A stretch of DNA of 64,000 bases from Trichoplax sp. H2 (Eukaryota > Placozoa > Uniplacotomia > Trichoplacea), in contig NOWV01000029.1 of NCBI GenBank assembly GCA_003344405.1, positions 62,001 to 126,000 of the forward strand, in the 5' to 3' direction. This document shows positions 26,736 through 38,362 of the stretch, piece after piece. The notes under the pieces are model-generated. The model was not told the DNA's origin. It saw only the letters and a list, made by a program, of their open reading frames with translations, and did no database searches. Both the position numbers and the translations under genes were made by a program. Positions within the stretch are counted from its first letter, which is position 1. The number at the start of each line of letters is the position of its first letter.

Positions 26736-27004
26736 GTCATGACTACCAAGAGTGCCAATGGATCATTCTCCGGAAGATGGATTGGATTTTCTTCCATTTA
26801 AGAAAATGAAAGTATAGAATGAGAATTATTTCAATCCATAGTAGTATTCTTATCGCATTCTTGAGTTGATCATATTAAAAATTTGTATAAGTTATTTTCG
26901 AAATGAATTTCAATAAAAAATAATTGTAAAATGGATGAAGAAAACTGTAAATAAGATTTGATCAATCAAAACTATAGTATAAAAGAGTTCTTGTATTATG
27001 AGAG
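26736..27004. other. CEP89 3' UTR and flank
   Basis: Contains AATAAA at 26912-26917, about 180 bases after the CEP89 stop. Ends with GAGAG (27000-27004), the left target duplication of the next element. Confidence 0.5.
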
Positions 27005-27685
27005 TGTCACAAACTTATGTTGCGAATTACTACACTAAACTAATAGATTATTTATGCCTTGCTCCACTACACCTGGAGATCTACTGTATGGTAGTTCTTT
27101 ACTACTTTCGGTCACACTGGGATAAGACTGTTCTAAAAGATTAGTATAGTTTTTATTAGTAGAGTAGCCGAGTACCTTATCGTACACGATCTAATAAGGA
27201 ACTCAGGAACTGAGCATTCGCTCGTCCTTTTATACCATTCCACTAAATTTATGGTGCACACATAGTAACTTGACAATATAAGATTTACATGGTTTGTATA
27301 GGAGGACAAGCCTCAATAAACTATATAGTTTACTATAGATACAAGCACGTAAACAACTTTAATTAGCAATAACTAATTAATATCCAATTATACCCTTGAG
27401 GCTCTGCACGATAATCACGATAATCGCACGATAAATGCGCGATAATCGCACGATAAATGCATGATAATCGCGCGTACGCAGCGGGTACTAACGTGTCGCC
27501 ATTATTAATATCTACTGTATATAGGCTCTACTAATTAATTGCAAATACAATTATGCCTTTTGTTGTCTAGCAATCTAGACATTATTAATATTCTTAATTT
27601 CAATTATCACTTACCAATATAATCCATTAGCTAAATACTGACAAAATCTATTTAATTAGCAAGTACGGTGCTTTGCTCCGTAACA
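27005..27685 (+). mobile_element. LTR-like insertion flanked by GAGAG target duplication
   Basis: Starts TGTCACAAACTT and ends GCTCCGTAACA, flanked by GAGAG at 27000-27004 and 27686-27690. The terminal hexamers TGTCAC/GTAACA equal those of the minus-oriented element at 9095-9453. Inside, a TTTTATACC TATA-like box (about 27228) is followed about 85 bases later by AATAAA (27315-27320), the usual U3-R-U5 order. It also contains a short CACGATAA repeat. No second LTR or coding region, so a solo LTR is the simplest reading. GAGAG is low-complexity, which weakens the duplication evidence somewhat. Confidence 0.5.
27406..27474. repeat. Short tandem repeat built on GCACGATAAT/GCACGATAAA
   Basis: CACGATAATCG and CACGATAAATG alternate with a unit of about 21 bases, about three copies, inside the LTR-like element. 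The motif is unusually CpG-rich for this window. Confidence 0.8.
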
Positions 27686-27798
27686 GAGAGCAATTCCATT
27701 TCAACGTAAACCCATGGAAATGCCGACGCGCAGAAAAAATAGCTGGCATTAAATCTCTTATAACGAAAAATAAGATATTGACAGGCTAAAATTGTTTA

Positions 27799-28345
27799 GA
27801 ATATTGTTGAATATGGATGCAGTAAGTAAATTTTTCAGTCATCTCCTTATTAAAAGTACTACCAAACGAGTAAATTGCTTAAGATGGTACCGTAAATGAG
27901 CTATGATTTAAATATTTACACCATCGTTGAATATGTACACAATAAGGAAATTCTCTAATCATCTCTTTAAAAGTACTACCAAATCAATAGATCGCCTGGA
28001 TAGCGCCGCAAATGAGCTATGATTCAAATATTTAGAATATTGTTAAATACGGATGCAATAAGTAAATTCTTCATTCATTTCTGTAAGAGTTATGCCAAAT
28101 GAGTAGATTGCCTAGATGGTATCGTAAATAGGCTATGATTGAAATATTTTGAATATCGTTAAATATAGATACAATAAGTAAATTCTTTATCCATCTCTAT
28201 AAAAGCACTGTCGAACGAGTAGATTGCTTAAGATAGTCGATGACCCAAGGTTTAAATATACAGAATATCGTTGAATATAGATACAATAAGTAAATTTTTT
28301 CATCTATCTCTGTAAAACTACTGTCAAACGAGTAGATTGCTTAAC
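27799..28345. repeat. Tandem repeat, five copies of about 112-120 bp
   Basis: Copies start near 27799, 27919, 28035, 28151 and 28263. Each has a GAATATCGTTGAATATAG-like head, then CAATAAGTAAATTCTT, then ACGAGTAGATTGCTTAAG, then a TAAATGAGCTATGATT tail. The copies are clearly related but diverged, with spacings 120, 116, 116 and 112. No open frame runs through them. Confidence 0.9.
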
Positions 28346-28844
28346 CAGTTATATTAAAAGAGAGAATTTTTCTCTGCAAAGATAGAGTTTGTATGGAACA
28401 GCGTCCTGCAAATCGGCCAGACTCATATGGAAGGGTTAAATGTAATATCTGTGTCAGCGAAACGATAGGAGTTTATGCTTTTCAATGTTAAATTTATCCA
28501 ATCATGGTCGCATTACGTGATATTAATTTGCTTCTGAAGGCTTTGCAAGTATACTCTACACTAAAATGAGCAGTAAAGAGCCACATTAAACCAACTATTC
28601 AAACAAGGATAACTCCTAATTATGGAATAGCTTTTATTTCAACCTAGCGAAAGCAATAGTCCATTTTTATAGCTTTATAAATTGGATCATGAAGAGAAGA
28701 AAAACAACATGGAAACAATTTCGATACCATGAGTTTATTCATCACAGAAATTAAAGCCAAAAACAAATTCTTATGGTTACTGTCATCTTTTAGTCCTAAA
28801 GGTATAAATCACAAAACAGTAGGAGATAACAAATTCTACATTTC

Positions 28845-29045
28845 CTTTCTAGCGATCACTTACAAACTTAATCCTAAAATAAATTCTACTTTAACTTTCT
28901 AGTTACCACTTCCAGAGTTAATCATAAAACAACAAATGCTATTTTTCCTCTCTAGCTACCACTTATAAAGTTAATACTAAAGTAGCAAATACTAGTTTTA
29001 CTTGCTAGCTACCACTTACAAATTCAATACTTAAATAAATCACTT
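28845..29045. repeat. Degenerate ~52-bp tandem repeat
   Basis: TTCTAGCGATCACTTACAAA, TTCTAGTTACCACTTCCAGA, CTCTAGCTACCACTTATAAA and TGCTAGCTACCACTTACAAA recur about every 52 bases, each followed by a diverged AATACTAAAxTAxxAAAT stretch. Confidence 0.75.
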
Positions 29046-29978
29046 ACAAGTAACAACTAGGAGATTAAATTTATAACTAACCCATAGCGTTAAAAAAGTC
29101 AATTTGGAAGGCATGAAATTGCTCTACCTGTATTCAATATTTAAGAAGCAGTCGGTATATTCGGGTTAAAAATTTCCTAGTGGAGTCTAATCAGACTCTT
29201 TATAGAGTAGTTTATCCACGCTTTAGGTACGTAAAGAATCTAAAAGAAATGACTACAACTAAAGCTATAATCGGAGAAGCTTTTGTAATTTATCCCACCT
29301 CTGAGGAATGTAAAGGAATCGCTAAAGGGAACCGTAAAACTATAGCTAAAATTATCAATTTCTGTAATTTATCCACTTTATTATATATGTAAAAGAATTA
29401 AAATAGGAACAGGAGAACTAAAACTAAATAATACAAATTTTCTCGACCTCTAATTTTTAAACAATTTTAAATCCTTTCTTAAAAATCAATTCGTATAGAA
29501 AAAAGAAATGCCCAATTTATATTCCATTGCTACGCTATGAAAACTCGATACTATCCATAGCCAGCGAAATAATTCAATATCTAAAAGCAATAACGTATTA
29601 AACGAGGCATTTAATAAAAGCTATAGCCGATGAAGTCAAATCGACATGATTCTAACTATTTCAAAAGATTTTTTTCTTCTAAAACTAACATAGACAAACG
29701 ATAGTAATAAGAGTATTTCCCCTAAGCAAATAGGATGGTAATCTTACACTAGGTAAAAACAGCAAGTTTATATTGAAATTTAGGCTACTTGTTGAAATTC
29801 TGCCAATTCTTGGATCTTGTGAGACAATTTTTGAAACATGGCTAAGAAATGTAATCGACGTTTATTTAAAGTAATGGTACAGTCGCTTTCCAACGACGAA
29901 AACTAACGGATAATAAAAGCAACTTTTCCCTTGTTAAGCAAGTGATATCCAGTTCATCTTCCAGCGATGTTGGTAATC
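29046..29978. other. Non-coding stretch and 3' flank of the wolframin-like gene
   Basis: No supported gene. On the minus strand AATAAA at 29866-29861 lies about 115 bases past the stop of the gene at 29979 and is its likely poly(A) signal. Confidence 0.5.
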
Positions 29979-31544
29979 TTACAAATCAGTCACTGCGGAA
30001 AATCCTGCTCTTTTATAGGCTTTTTTAGGTTGTTTGGATGCCTTTGCATTTTTAGATCGATTGGCAGTTTTCGAGTTGTTATCATCATTAGGAGTATTGG
30101 AAACCTTTGAACTACGATGATTTACCGAATCCACTATCTCTTCAGAATTTATAACCTGAGCAGCTTTTTTATCCTTAGGTCCACTGGCAGTTTTCTTTGA
30201 TGCTGATTCCATCTTTGGGCTTTCTTCATGCTTAGAATTTCTACCAGCTTTCGTTGGAGTAGAATGATTGACTGATTTCATTATAGCTTTCTCTTGATCA
30301 TGATTTTGCTCCGCCACTGAATGCAAGGAATTTGCCGAGTTATTTTCTACAATTGGCTCGCCATTGGATTTGACTACTTCATTTTGTTGTATTTTCGATG
30401 ATTGTTGACTTTGATCAACGCTTGAACGAGATAAATTTGTTTGAACTACTTCGTTACTTTCTACTTCTGAATTTGATGAACTTGCCTGAATTAGCTTATC
30501 ATTTTCTACTTCTAGTTTTTTATTCGATTGGATCATTTTTTCATGCTGTTGTTGGTCTTGTTCTACCTCTGAATCAGATGAATTTACTTGTACTATAGGC
30601 TTATTTTCTGCCTCTACTTGATCATTTTGACCATCAGCATGAGTTTTATGGTCTAATTCTTGCTTGCTACTGATGGCTGTTTTCTCTTTACTTTGCTCCA
30701 CTCCATCACCGTTCACTATCGCCATTTCATTAGCAAATTTATTCAACCCGACATGATCCTGATTAGATAGATGATCCGCATCAACGACGTCTTTTCCATC
30801 TGCAATTTGTTGCAATGGTTCAGTTGAGTTATTCTCATTATCACTGGCTTGTTGTGTTGCATCCTGTTCATCATCACCTTTCTCAGCCTTACTTTCATTT
30901 ATTTTCTTGTATTGAGCTAAATCTTTCAACGGTATACCTATAAATTCTTCTTGACGGAATTCGGTATCTCGCATTTTATCGATATCGTCTAAGCTACTCG
31001 TTCTACGATGACGCATTCGTTGAAGACGTAGTAAAAGTAAATTCTCATCAGAGACTTGTTTCTTCACTTTATCACTGGTTTTAATACACCAGATGACTTG
31101 TTTTCGATTCTCCTCATCTATCCCTAGATTATCCTCTAAACACTGTTTTAATAATTCAGTTGCTTCAAGATTCTGAGCTTTGGATGCCTTAATAAGCCAC
31201 TCAACACCCGTCCTGGCCGAAGCTCCATGAAAGCTATCCGATAGATGAAGGCGGCCAAATTTGACTTGGCTGCGTATATTGCCACTTTCAGCTGATTTTT
31301 TCAATGTTTCCAAATCTTCTTCTTCGATTCGGTTTTTCCGAAATAGACCAGATAATGGTGGCCGCTTCGGTTTATTGGAAGCTGGGTTATGCATAGGAAC
31401 GGTGCCATATAATTGAGCGGCTTTTAAGTTCTCTTCATCAATTTGACGATCTTCCTCAACTGTAGAAGATTCTCCTACAACACCACGGCGACGTTGGCGC
31501 CATGAAGAAAATTTATCTGCAATTTTCCTTTTAGCTCTTTTCAT
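29979..31544 (-). CDS. Wolframin-like N-terminal (Sel1-like) protein lacking membrane segments
   Basis: From the ATG at 31544 the frame gives 521 residues in one exon. Residues 1-70 are basic. Residues about 74-175 match the soluble N-terminal domain of wolframin (WFS1): ETLKKSAESGNIRSQVKFGR, then TGVEWLIKASKAQNLEATEL, then LLKQCLEDNLGIDEENRKQV. These parallel human [40 protein letters not shown] and RRCLADRRGITSENEREV, a Sel1-like helical repeat region. Residues about 195-521 are a charged Ser/Gln/Asn/Lys-rich tail with no structure evident. The stop comes before any hydrophobic segment, whereas wolframin is a multi-pass ER protein of about 890 residues. So this is a truncated paralogue, a distinct soluble family member, or a gene whose remaining exons I cannot find. 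The frame stays open 5' of the ATG, so an upstream exon is possible. Confidence 0.72.
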   Translation of the reverse strand: MKRAKRKIADKFSSWRQRRRGVVGESSTVEEDRQIDEENLKAAQLYGTVPMHNPASNKPKRPPLSGLFRKNRIEEEDLETLKKSAESGNIRSQVKFGRLHLSDSFHGASARTGVEWLIKASKAQNLEATELLKQCLEDNLGIDEENRKQVIWCIKTSDKVKKQVSDENLLLLRLQRMRHRRTSSLDDIDKMRDTEFRQEEFIGIPLKDLAQYKKINESKAEKGDDEQDATQQASDNENNSTEPLQQIADGKDVVDADHLSNQDHVGLNKFANEMAIVNGDGVEQSKEKTAISSKQELDHKTHADGQNDQVEAENKPIVQVNSSDSEVEQDQQQHEKMIQSNKKLEVENDKLIQASSSNSEVESNEVVQTNLSRSSVDQSQQSSKIQQNEVVKSNGEPIVENNSANSLHSVAEQNHDQEKAIMKSVNHSTPTKAGRNSKHEESPKMESASKKTASGPKDKKAAQVINSEEIVDSVNHRSSKVSNTPNDDNNSKTANRSKNAKASKQPKKAYKRAGFSAVTDL

Positions 31545-34500
31545 CGCTATCCACCTCAAATTGAAATCAACCTGTACGACAATCCTATGATCAATCTTAT
31601 ACAGGAAAAATTCAAGGAATCAACTCGAATTGATTGGTTTGTTGTTGTTCAATACTAGTTTAAATACAACCTAAAAACATATGGTTATATTGATTTAGGC
31701 GTATTGGTTGTCATCAGCTATTCAAGATGGATGGAGCACAGAAACTTATTTCTCATGCTACTAACAAGCAATGGTAAAAATATTTATTTACATAGAATTT
31801 TTTTATTGTAACGGTGTCGCCAGGTTGGCTCAAATAGAAATAATAACCCTTGCTAGCTGAAATTACTGAAAACGATTATCAAGCAACTTCTTTAGTGGAC
31901 TATCATCAATTAATTTATAGAAAGCTCAATAAAATAGAGAGGGGAAAGAGTAGCTAAAAGCAAATACGTTACGTTAATATATTGCGTCAGAATTATAGTA
32001 TTCTAACAATTAAGTAAAGCCTAGCGTGATTTCAATCCTAAATTTCTTTGGTATTTGCAACAGCGAAAAAATTAAACTACACTAATGTAGATCAGTTGCT
32101 CGATTTGACTCTTTCCCATCCAATAGCATATCGTCAACGATTTCATACCATACGGTTTTCATTTTAGATGATATCACTATTTATGATTAATTTAATTAAG
32201 CATGGAGATCTACTCCTATCGTAATGAATATTACACTAATTACTTGTAATATTTCAACGTCAACCTGTAAGAACAATTAGAGAAAATTAAATCATCAGTA
32301 TTTACTTAACCCTATGTACAGGCATAAAAAGGAAGTTTCTTAATTAATTATAATAAGTATTCCGATAAATCGTTACGCAAAATCGGCTAGAAAATATTGG
32401 AATAGTTGCTAACAATCATTATATCGATTTCAATATTTCGACTTAAAATCATGAATGTGTTCAATAGGAATAGAGATACCATTAACGATCACTTAATTCC
32501 ATATTCAATCTGGGATGATATATTTTCTGCTAATTTAATTATCCTATTTGATACATCTCCATTCACTATGAATGCATTGAATACGGTACTATTTAAGTAA
32601 AGATACCGTTGAGTATCATATTTTCTGCTAATTTCATCAAATTGTATCATTTTAATTTATTGTATGAGTATAGAAAGAACGAGCTCGAAGCTCATTTTAC
32701 AAAATAAATATTCTACTCGTATATTATAACCAACCTTTCGAAAACTTGGATAGTCAATCTTTTTAGCGAATCACATCAAATTACAATCCTGAAATAGACC
32801 ATTAATGGAGCCTCGATGCCTAGAAATCTAACATTTGGCAAATACTTCTACGTCATTGCCAACCATAGCATAATATGAAATGTATTTAATGACGTAGGAT
32901 GATAAACTGTTTTAGTCATCTTTCTCATAACTGAATTTATAGTTAAAACAGGAATCAAGCGGCCTTTGATATAGAATTTTGCATACATAGTGATAATTCT
33001 ACATATTTCGTTATCGGATACAATATTATTACCATCTAAAAGAACCTATATTTCATTCTTTATTATTAGGAATAAGAAATTTAACGCCTCTAAATGACCT
33101 TGGCTGTCAGTTACAATAATAATTCAGAATTAACCTGTTTAAAAAATGCATTTACGTATCCTATACATATGGTGACTCATTGCTATCTAATCTACCATGC
33201 GGCAATTCCATTACATATTCATCTTAACATAGTAATATAGATTCTATATCTAATATAGGATAAGATATATACATAAGAATAATAGATTAATCTATATAGA
33301 AAACTAATCATAACGATTAAATTGATATTGATCTATCAGTGATTAAATTATCTCCATATTTTATTCAAATTCTCAAATTGAATTTGCTCGATTCCACTTA
33401 TGAAAATCTGGTAAATTATAAAACAGAACTACCCAAACTACTCAGCTCATTTGATAATTATATAATTTATTAGTGGCTTTAAACAATGTGGCTACCTGTA
33501 GATTGTTAAGTAATCACATCTTTAAGAGGTCATTTTTAATCCAATATTGAGTCGTATAACCAAACTCAATGTCTTAACGATTAATCTCTTTAACTTACAT
33601 GTAAGTTTAACCTGCTTTTGATGATCAATGAATTAGACTGTATATTCACCAATTTATAAGCTGATAACATTACCGTAACCTATGAAAATAATTAACTTGA
33701 TTTGAACTTAAGTTAAAAATGTAAATTAATCTATCCTCAGATTTTAGCTATAAACTCAACTTACGATAGTAAATATTTTATTGTAAGACACGGAACATTA
33801 CTAACTATAAATCTATGGATTCTGTAATTTCTCATTAACAATCTAGCATGTGGCGAGATATTTCTACTCATTTGCAAGGTATTTAATAAATAGCGCTAAA
33901 GATTAAAATAACAAAAGTATAAATTTGGGTAGAGTTGCAGATCTATTTATTTATGCTGGTTAATAAGTAACATTCGAGGGCATCTTAATGAGATTTATTC
34001 CAAATCCAAGTTTCAATTTGTTATTTTAACTACCAAGCATGTAATTTGATCTAATTTGTGCCATCTTCTATGGCGTACTAACCGATCCTAATAATTTTCA
34101 ATTGATAGTCTGTAATTTAAAGCAGATATGTAAGTCAACTATTCTCAACATATATGGGTTGATAGATTTATTAATTGAAAGGTTTTAAATCTTTATGGTA
34201 CCGGTACACACAAAATATCAACTGTAACTACTCTATCAGCTAAAATCAGATTAAATTAAAGGAATCAAATATTGACTAATATTAGAAATAAAGAATTTCA
34301 GTATTGAATTACAATATTTGCTAATTAGATTGCATTTAGAGATATGAATATTTTGATTCATATAGCGGACGAAGCCTGTCTGAATGACCTCCAAAGCTGT
34401 AGTATAGTATAAAGTGTATACAATTATCTTTAGAGAACATTGCTGACTTTAAGTACAGCACCTCTAGAAAGGAATATATCCAGGAATGACTTTAAGAATA

Positions 34501-35150
34501 CAATCTCTTCAAGTAGAAGAAATAAAAGCTGTAATTGACATTCTTATTATAGTGCGACTAGTTTTATTAAATGTTCTTGTATTAAACTAAAAAAATTATG
34601 GTAGTGATTGATTCGCAAATTTAAGTTGTTACCAAATATCTAGTAAAGCGGTATAATATACGTATTTCAAAATAGGTAAGTAGTTACTGCCATAAACTCA
34701 AATAGGTATCGATAGAATTTATTACACTATAATTGATTTATACTTATCCTATACATATAAATTTATAGCAGTTAATCCATTTTTCAGTGATTATTACAAA
34801 ATAAAAAGTATTTAACTTCATTAAAATTGTTCTTAATTTTTACGTATCAGACCCGAATATTAAATTTTTACTTTAGATTATAACGTATTTGAAATAACAT
34901 TACGACTTTTTAAGCATATATGGGTGTAAGCAATTGATACCCTACTTGCTAATTGCCACAATATGCATAAAAAAGATTTTGATTCACCTTTAACTTTTAG
35001 CTCAAAGAAACAACATACTGTGCATTGTACATAGACACCCTCCACATTAGGCTACATTCTATTGATGTCAACATAATAAATGATAAATAAGCTCTTAATA
35101 TATTCATATACCCCAAGCTTAATAGCATTTCATCATCTATCGACATCTAC
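31545..35150. other. Non-coding AT-rich stretch
   Basis: The first few hundred bases are probably the promoter of the wolframin-like gene. Otherwise I see only short chance frames and no recognisable features. Confidence 0.5.
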
Positions 35151-35159
35151 CCTACCCTT

Positions 35160-35740
35160 TTGTGTAAACAGATATTTACCTCTAAGTTATAGCATCTTTG
35201 TGTATAAAGCGGGGCTCAATATTAGAAAACATCTCAAACTTTGAAGTTATATTCATAAATAGTTAGTAAATCTAGATTTTGATAAAACTACTATCTTACG
35301 TTTTTAAAGCTATATGAGTTACATACAATTATTGTATGGTTAATATACTGATCTATTATTATAAATAATAATAGTGTAACATTTATATATATATATATAT
35401 GAACTATATATATCAGAGCGTAATATTAGACAACACCATGTCTTCGAAGTTTTATTCTCTGATTTTAATAAAATTTGAGATCTCTTTAGCCTAGCTCTGG
35501 AATTAATCCTGTCAATTAGCGGTTGTACGCACATCACTTTATAGATTATTAATATCTTTACATGCTCTCGCTCGAATGGATATTTATCTCCAAATGATAT
35601 TGCGCAATTTGGAACTTTGAACAGGAGCTCAATATTGGACAACACCTCCTATTTTGATATACCACCTACGAACATTCAGCGAATTTAAGATCACCTGGCC
35701 TGCTATCAGAGTTGGGCTTTCTCGTTATCGGATAGAAATG
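35160..35740. repeat. Degenerate ~205-bp tandem repeat, about 2.5-3 copies
   Basis: CTCAATATTAGAAAACATCT (near 35217), GTAATATTAGACAACACCAT (near 35420) and CTCAATATTGGACAACACCT (near 35630) recur at about 205 bases. GATATTTACCTCTAAGTTAT (35171) and GATATTTATCTCCAAATGAT (35579) are two units apart. The middle copy is interrupted by an (AT)n run at 35382-35400. Confidence 0.75.
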
Positions 35741-37810
35741 ACCTTACTGTGCATTAACCATAATATTTAATTTTTAATATTTTACCCTTACTCTATTTGT
35801 TTCTAATAAGCAACATTCAACTTTTAAAAATTTTCATTATATTGGATAAGATCATTTTGTTCATTTTCTTATACAATTGGCACGATAAGAATAGAAAAAT
35901 CCAAGCTCTTTATATGAATACCATTGACATTATATAGTATGCTTGTGTTAATTTTGGTTTTGGTGCATAATTATTCGCGAGAGAATGTTTAAACTCTTAA
36001 GGTATCTTTATAGCTATACTATTATGAAGCAGAACATAAAAATCCCTAACCGTAAATACATTTTTTAAAATATATTAAATTGTTACAATATGATAACAAA
36101 AGCTCTACGTATTTCAACTCACAAATTTTATAGACTGATCATGTATTTGTATACTTTCAGTTCTACAAGCAAATTACTACGATGCAAAGGCAGTGTAGAA
36201 ACAGTAGTACACATACTGTATAAACCAACAACTTATAAATAAGATCAGGACCGATATTATTTATACGACAAGTAATATCATAATTTCGGATTTATAACAA
36301 GCTAATTGATGGCAAACCATCATCTTTCTATTACTTCATCCTGACTTGAGCACAACATACTGTTTAAGTGACATTTACAACTCTTTCAGCCGATTATAAC
36401 TGCTACATATATATATTGAATGGAGTGAGATTCTCTTCTTGTATACGTAGTAGGAAGCCAACGCAAAAAGTTTTTTCAAATTTTTACGTACGATTATTAC
36501 TTACTTAAGTGAACTTGTTAATATTAAACTGTTAGTTGATAGATACTATGACAGCTTAATTCGTTAAGCTTGTTTTCACGATTAAATTAGCAGAGTTTAG
36601 ATGCTATACAAATATGATAAGGTCAAGATGAAATCTAAAATAGACCTTTAAAGCAATCGTGAATACTGCAGTAACTACATTCCAGGGTAACCTACTATTT
36701 AATCTCTATGACTGCAATATAATTACCACCTAGAATCAATTATTATTCAGCGATATACAGTACTGGTATTATTAGTATAGCTAATAAACTATTAATACTA
36801 CACATACAGTACTTGCAATCTGAAGTACAATTTTGATTAATCGACTGTAATTCAGTCAATGACCTTGAATGTAGTAAAAATTATTTTACAGTCAATATCT
36901 CAGGATTTTTAGAAAGTTATTGATTGAGGTTTGTGAAACCAAAATTATTTTATCCGTATTCTAACCCGATAAAATACGGTACCATCACCTAAATTATAAA
37001 AGTAGACACAAAACTACCCAATAAGAATATCGATGCTACTACTGCAAGCAAGAGCATGAGATATTATTTGGCCTATCCATGCTACCTATAGATAAGATAT
37101 TTAACATAATGGGTATCAACATTTAAAGTAATAACTTTAGTATCTACTAACACAAGCCTCAGGATCTAATAGTGAGGTAAAGTAAAAGAAATGGCAATTT
37201 CGAGTATTTCTAAATAACGATAAGCTGGCATTTTCAAATATTACCTCTGAGCGTGCATTCTTAGCAAAATTGAGCTAGGACGATTGTGCAACAGTTTATT
37301 ATGGTATAAGACAAGTTTAAGGAGTATAGATGAAACCATCTTCGTTTTAGCTTAGGATCATCAGTTCTATCTTTCATATTAGTAATAGTAATTTTTCAAT
37401 TTCTGAATAAATGACTGAATTTTAATTTACAATATCTTCAATCAAGAAACCCACCACTCACTTACCATCCATGCTTTACTTTATAAAATTGTCTGATTTT
37501 AAAATACTTTACACTAATTCAACTTTATGGCCAACATTATGTGTATCTGCCGAAGGAGAAAAATCTACTTTATACCGACATACTTTCATGATAAATAAGA
37601 TTAAGATCAGCTATATCTAGCGCTTGAAATCAGAATTGTACTTTAGAATCCTCTCTATCTTAGCCTCTCTCCCGACAAGCAGTATGAAATCAGTGCCCTT
37701 TTATGCATGTTAATTATCTTATGATTCACAGTAGCCATTCCAATTAATAGTTGTTATAAATTTTCAAAGGCAAAATTAAATATACAGTATGCTATGAACT
37801 TAATTATAGT
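35741..37810. other. Non-coding AT-rich stretch
   Basis: No coding frames, RNA genes or clear repeats recognised. Confidence 0.5.
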
Positions 37811-38362
37811 GTAATGTAACTTAGTATTGTGATTGTAGACTGTTAGACATGTTTAGTATAATGTACGGTAGATATTTATCCTAAGAGACATTTAAATGGT
37901 AGCCATAACTATAGACTGTAGTGGTATAGACTCTATGCTAGAGTACAGATGACTATACATAGTAAGGTATTGAGTTACTAATAAAGCTAGCTATAGGTAA
38001 AAATAGAACTATAAATCATATATTAGGATATGGTTAATTCATTGTACTTGGGCTGGTGTGAACAATGTCTAGGTAAATACTGTAGTCGTATCCATATTGG
38101 ATTAATGATGGTCCGCAGTAGAATAATAAGAATAATTTTACTATGTGTAAAATAAGGTAAAAGGTTGCCAAGCGGATTGTAGCTGCGAATGCTACGAACA
38201 GTATAAAAGCATGCAACTTTAGATTATTCTGTTAGTTCATTCTAGAAGTCTTTAGTAGTAGTATTCGGCTAGAGTAGAGCTGAGTGTAGTAATCTTTGTA
38301 TAAGATTCAATAAAGCCCTTATTTTTCTAAAATTGGGAATTTCGTGATTGGTATATATCACA
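37811..38362 (+). mobile_element. Solo-LTR-like element with TATA box and poly(A) signal
   Basis: The element ends ATATATCACA at 38362. It starts either at TGTAATGTAAC (37811), flanked by TATAG/AATAG (4 of 5 match), or at TGTGAT (37829), which forms a perfect inverted hexamer with terminal ATCACA but has no target duplication. A canonical TATAAAA (38202-38208) is followed 107 bases later by AATAAA (38309-38314) and a T-rich U5, the expected U3-R-U5 layout. It has more G+C than its surroundings. No primer-binding site, coding region or partner LTR is seen. Its termini differ from the LTR-like elements at 9095 and 27005. Confidence 0.55.

Noticed and set aside
29180-29392. 70-codon plus-strand frame next to the 52-bp repeat
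   Set aside because: Non-ATG start, no domain, on the opposite strand in the 3' flank of the wolframin-like gene.
35340-35645. 101-codon minus-strand frame
   Set aside because: It starts at GTG, lies wholly within the degenerate ~205-bp repeat and runs through the (AT)n microsatellite, giving a Tyr/Ile run; no protein character.
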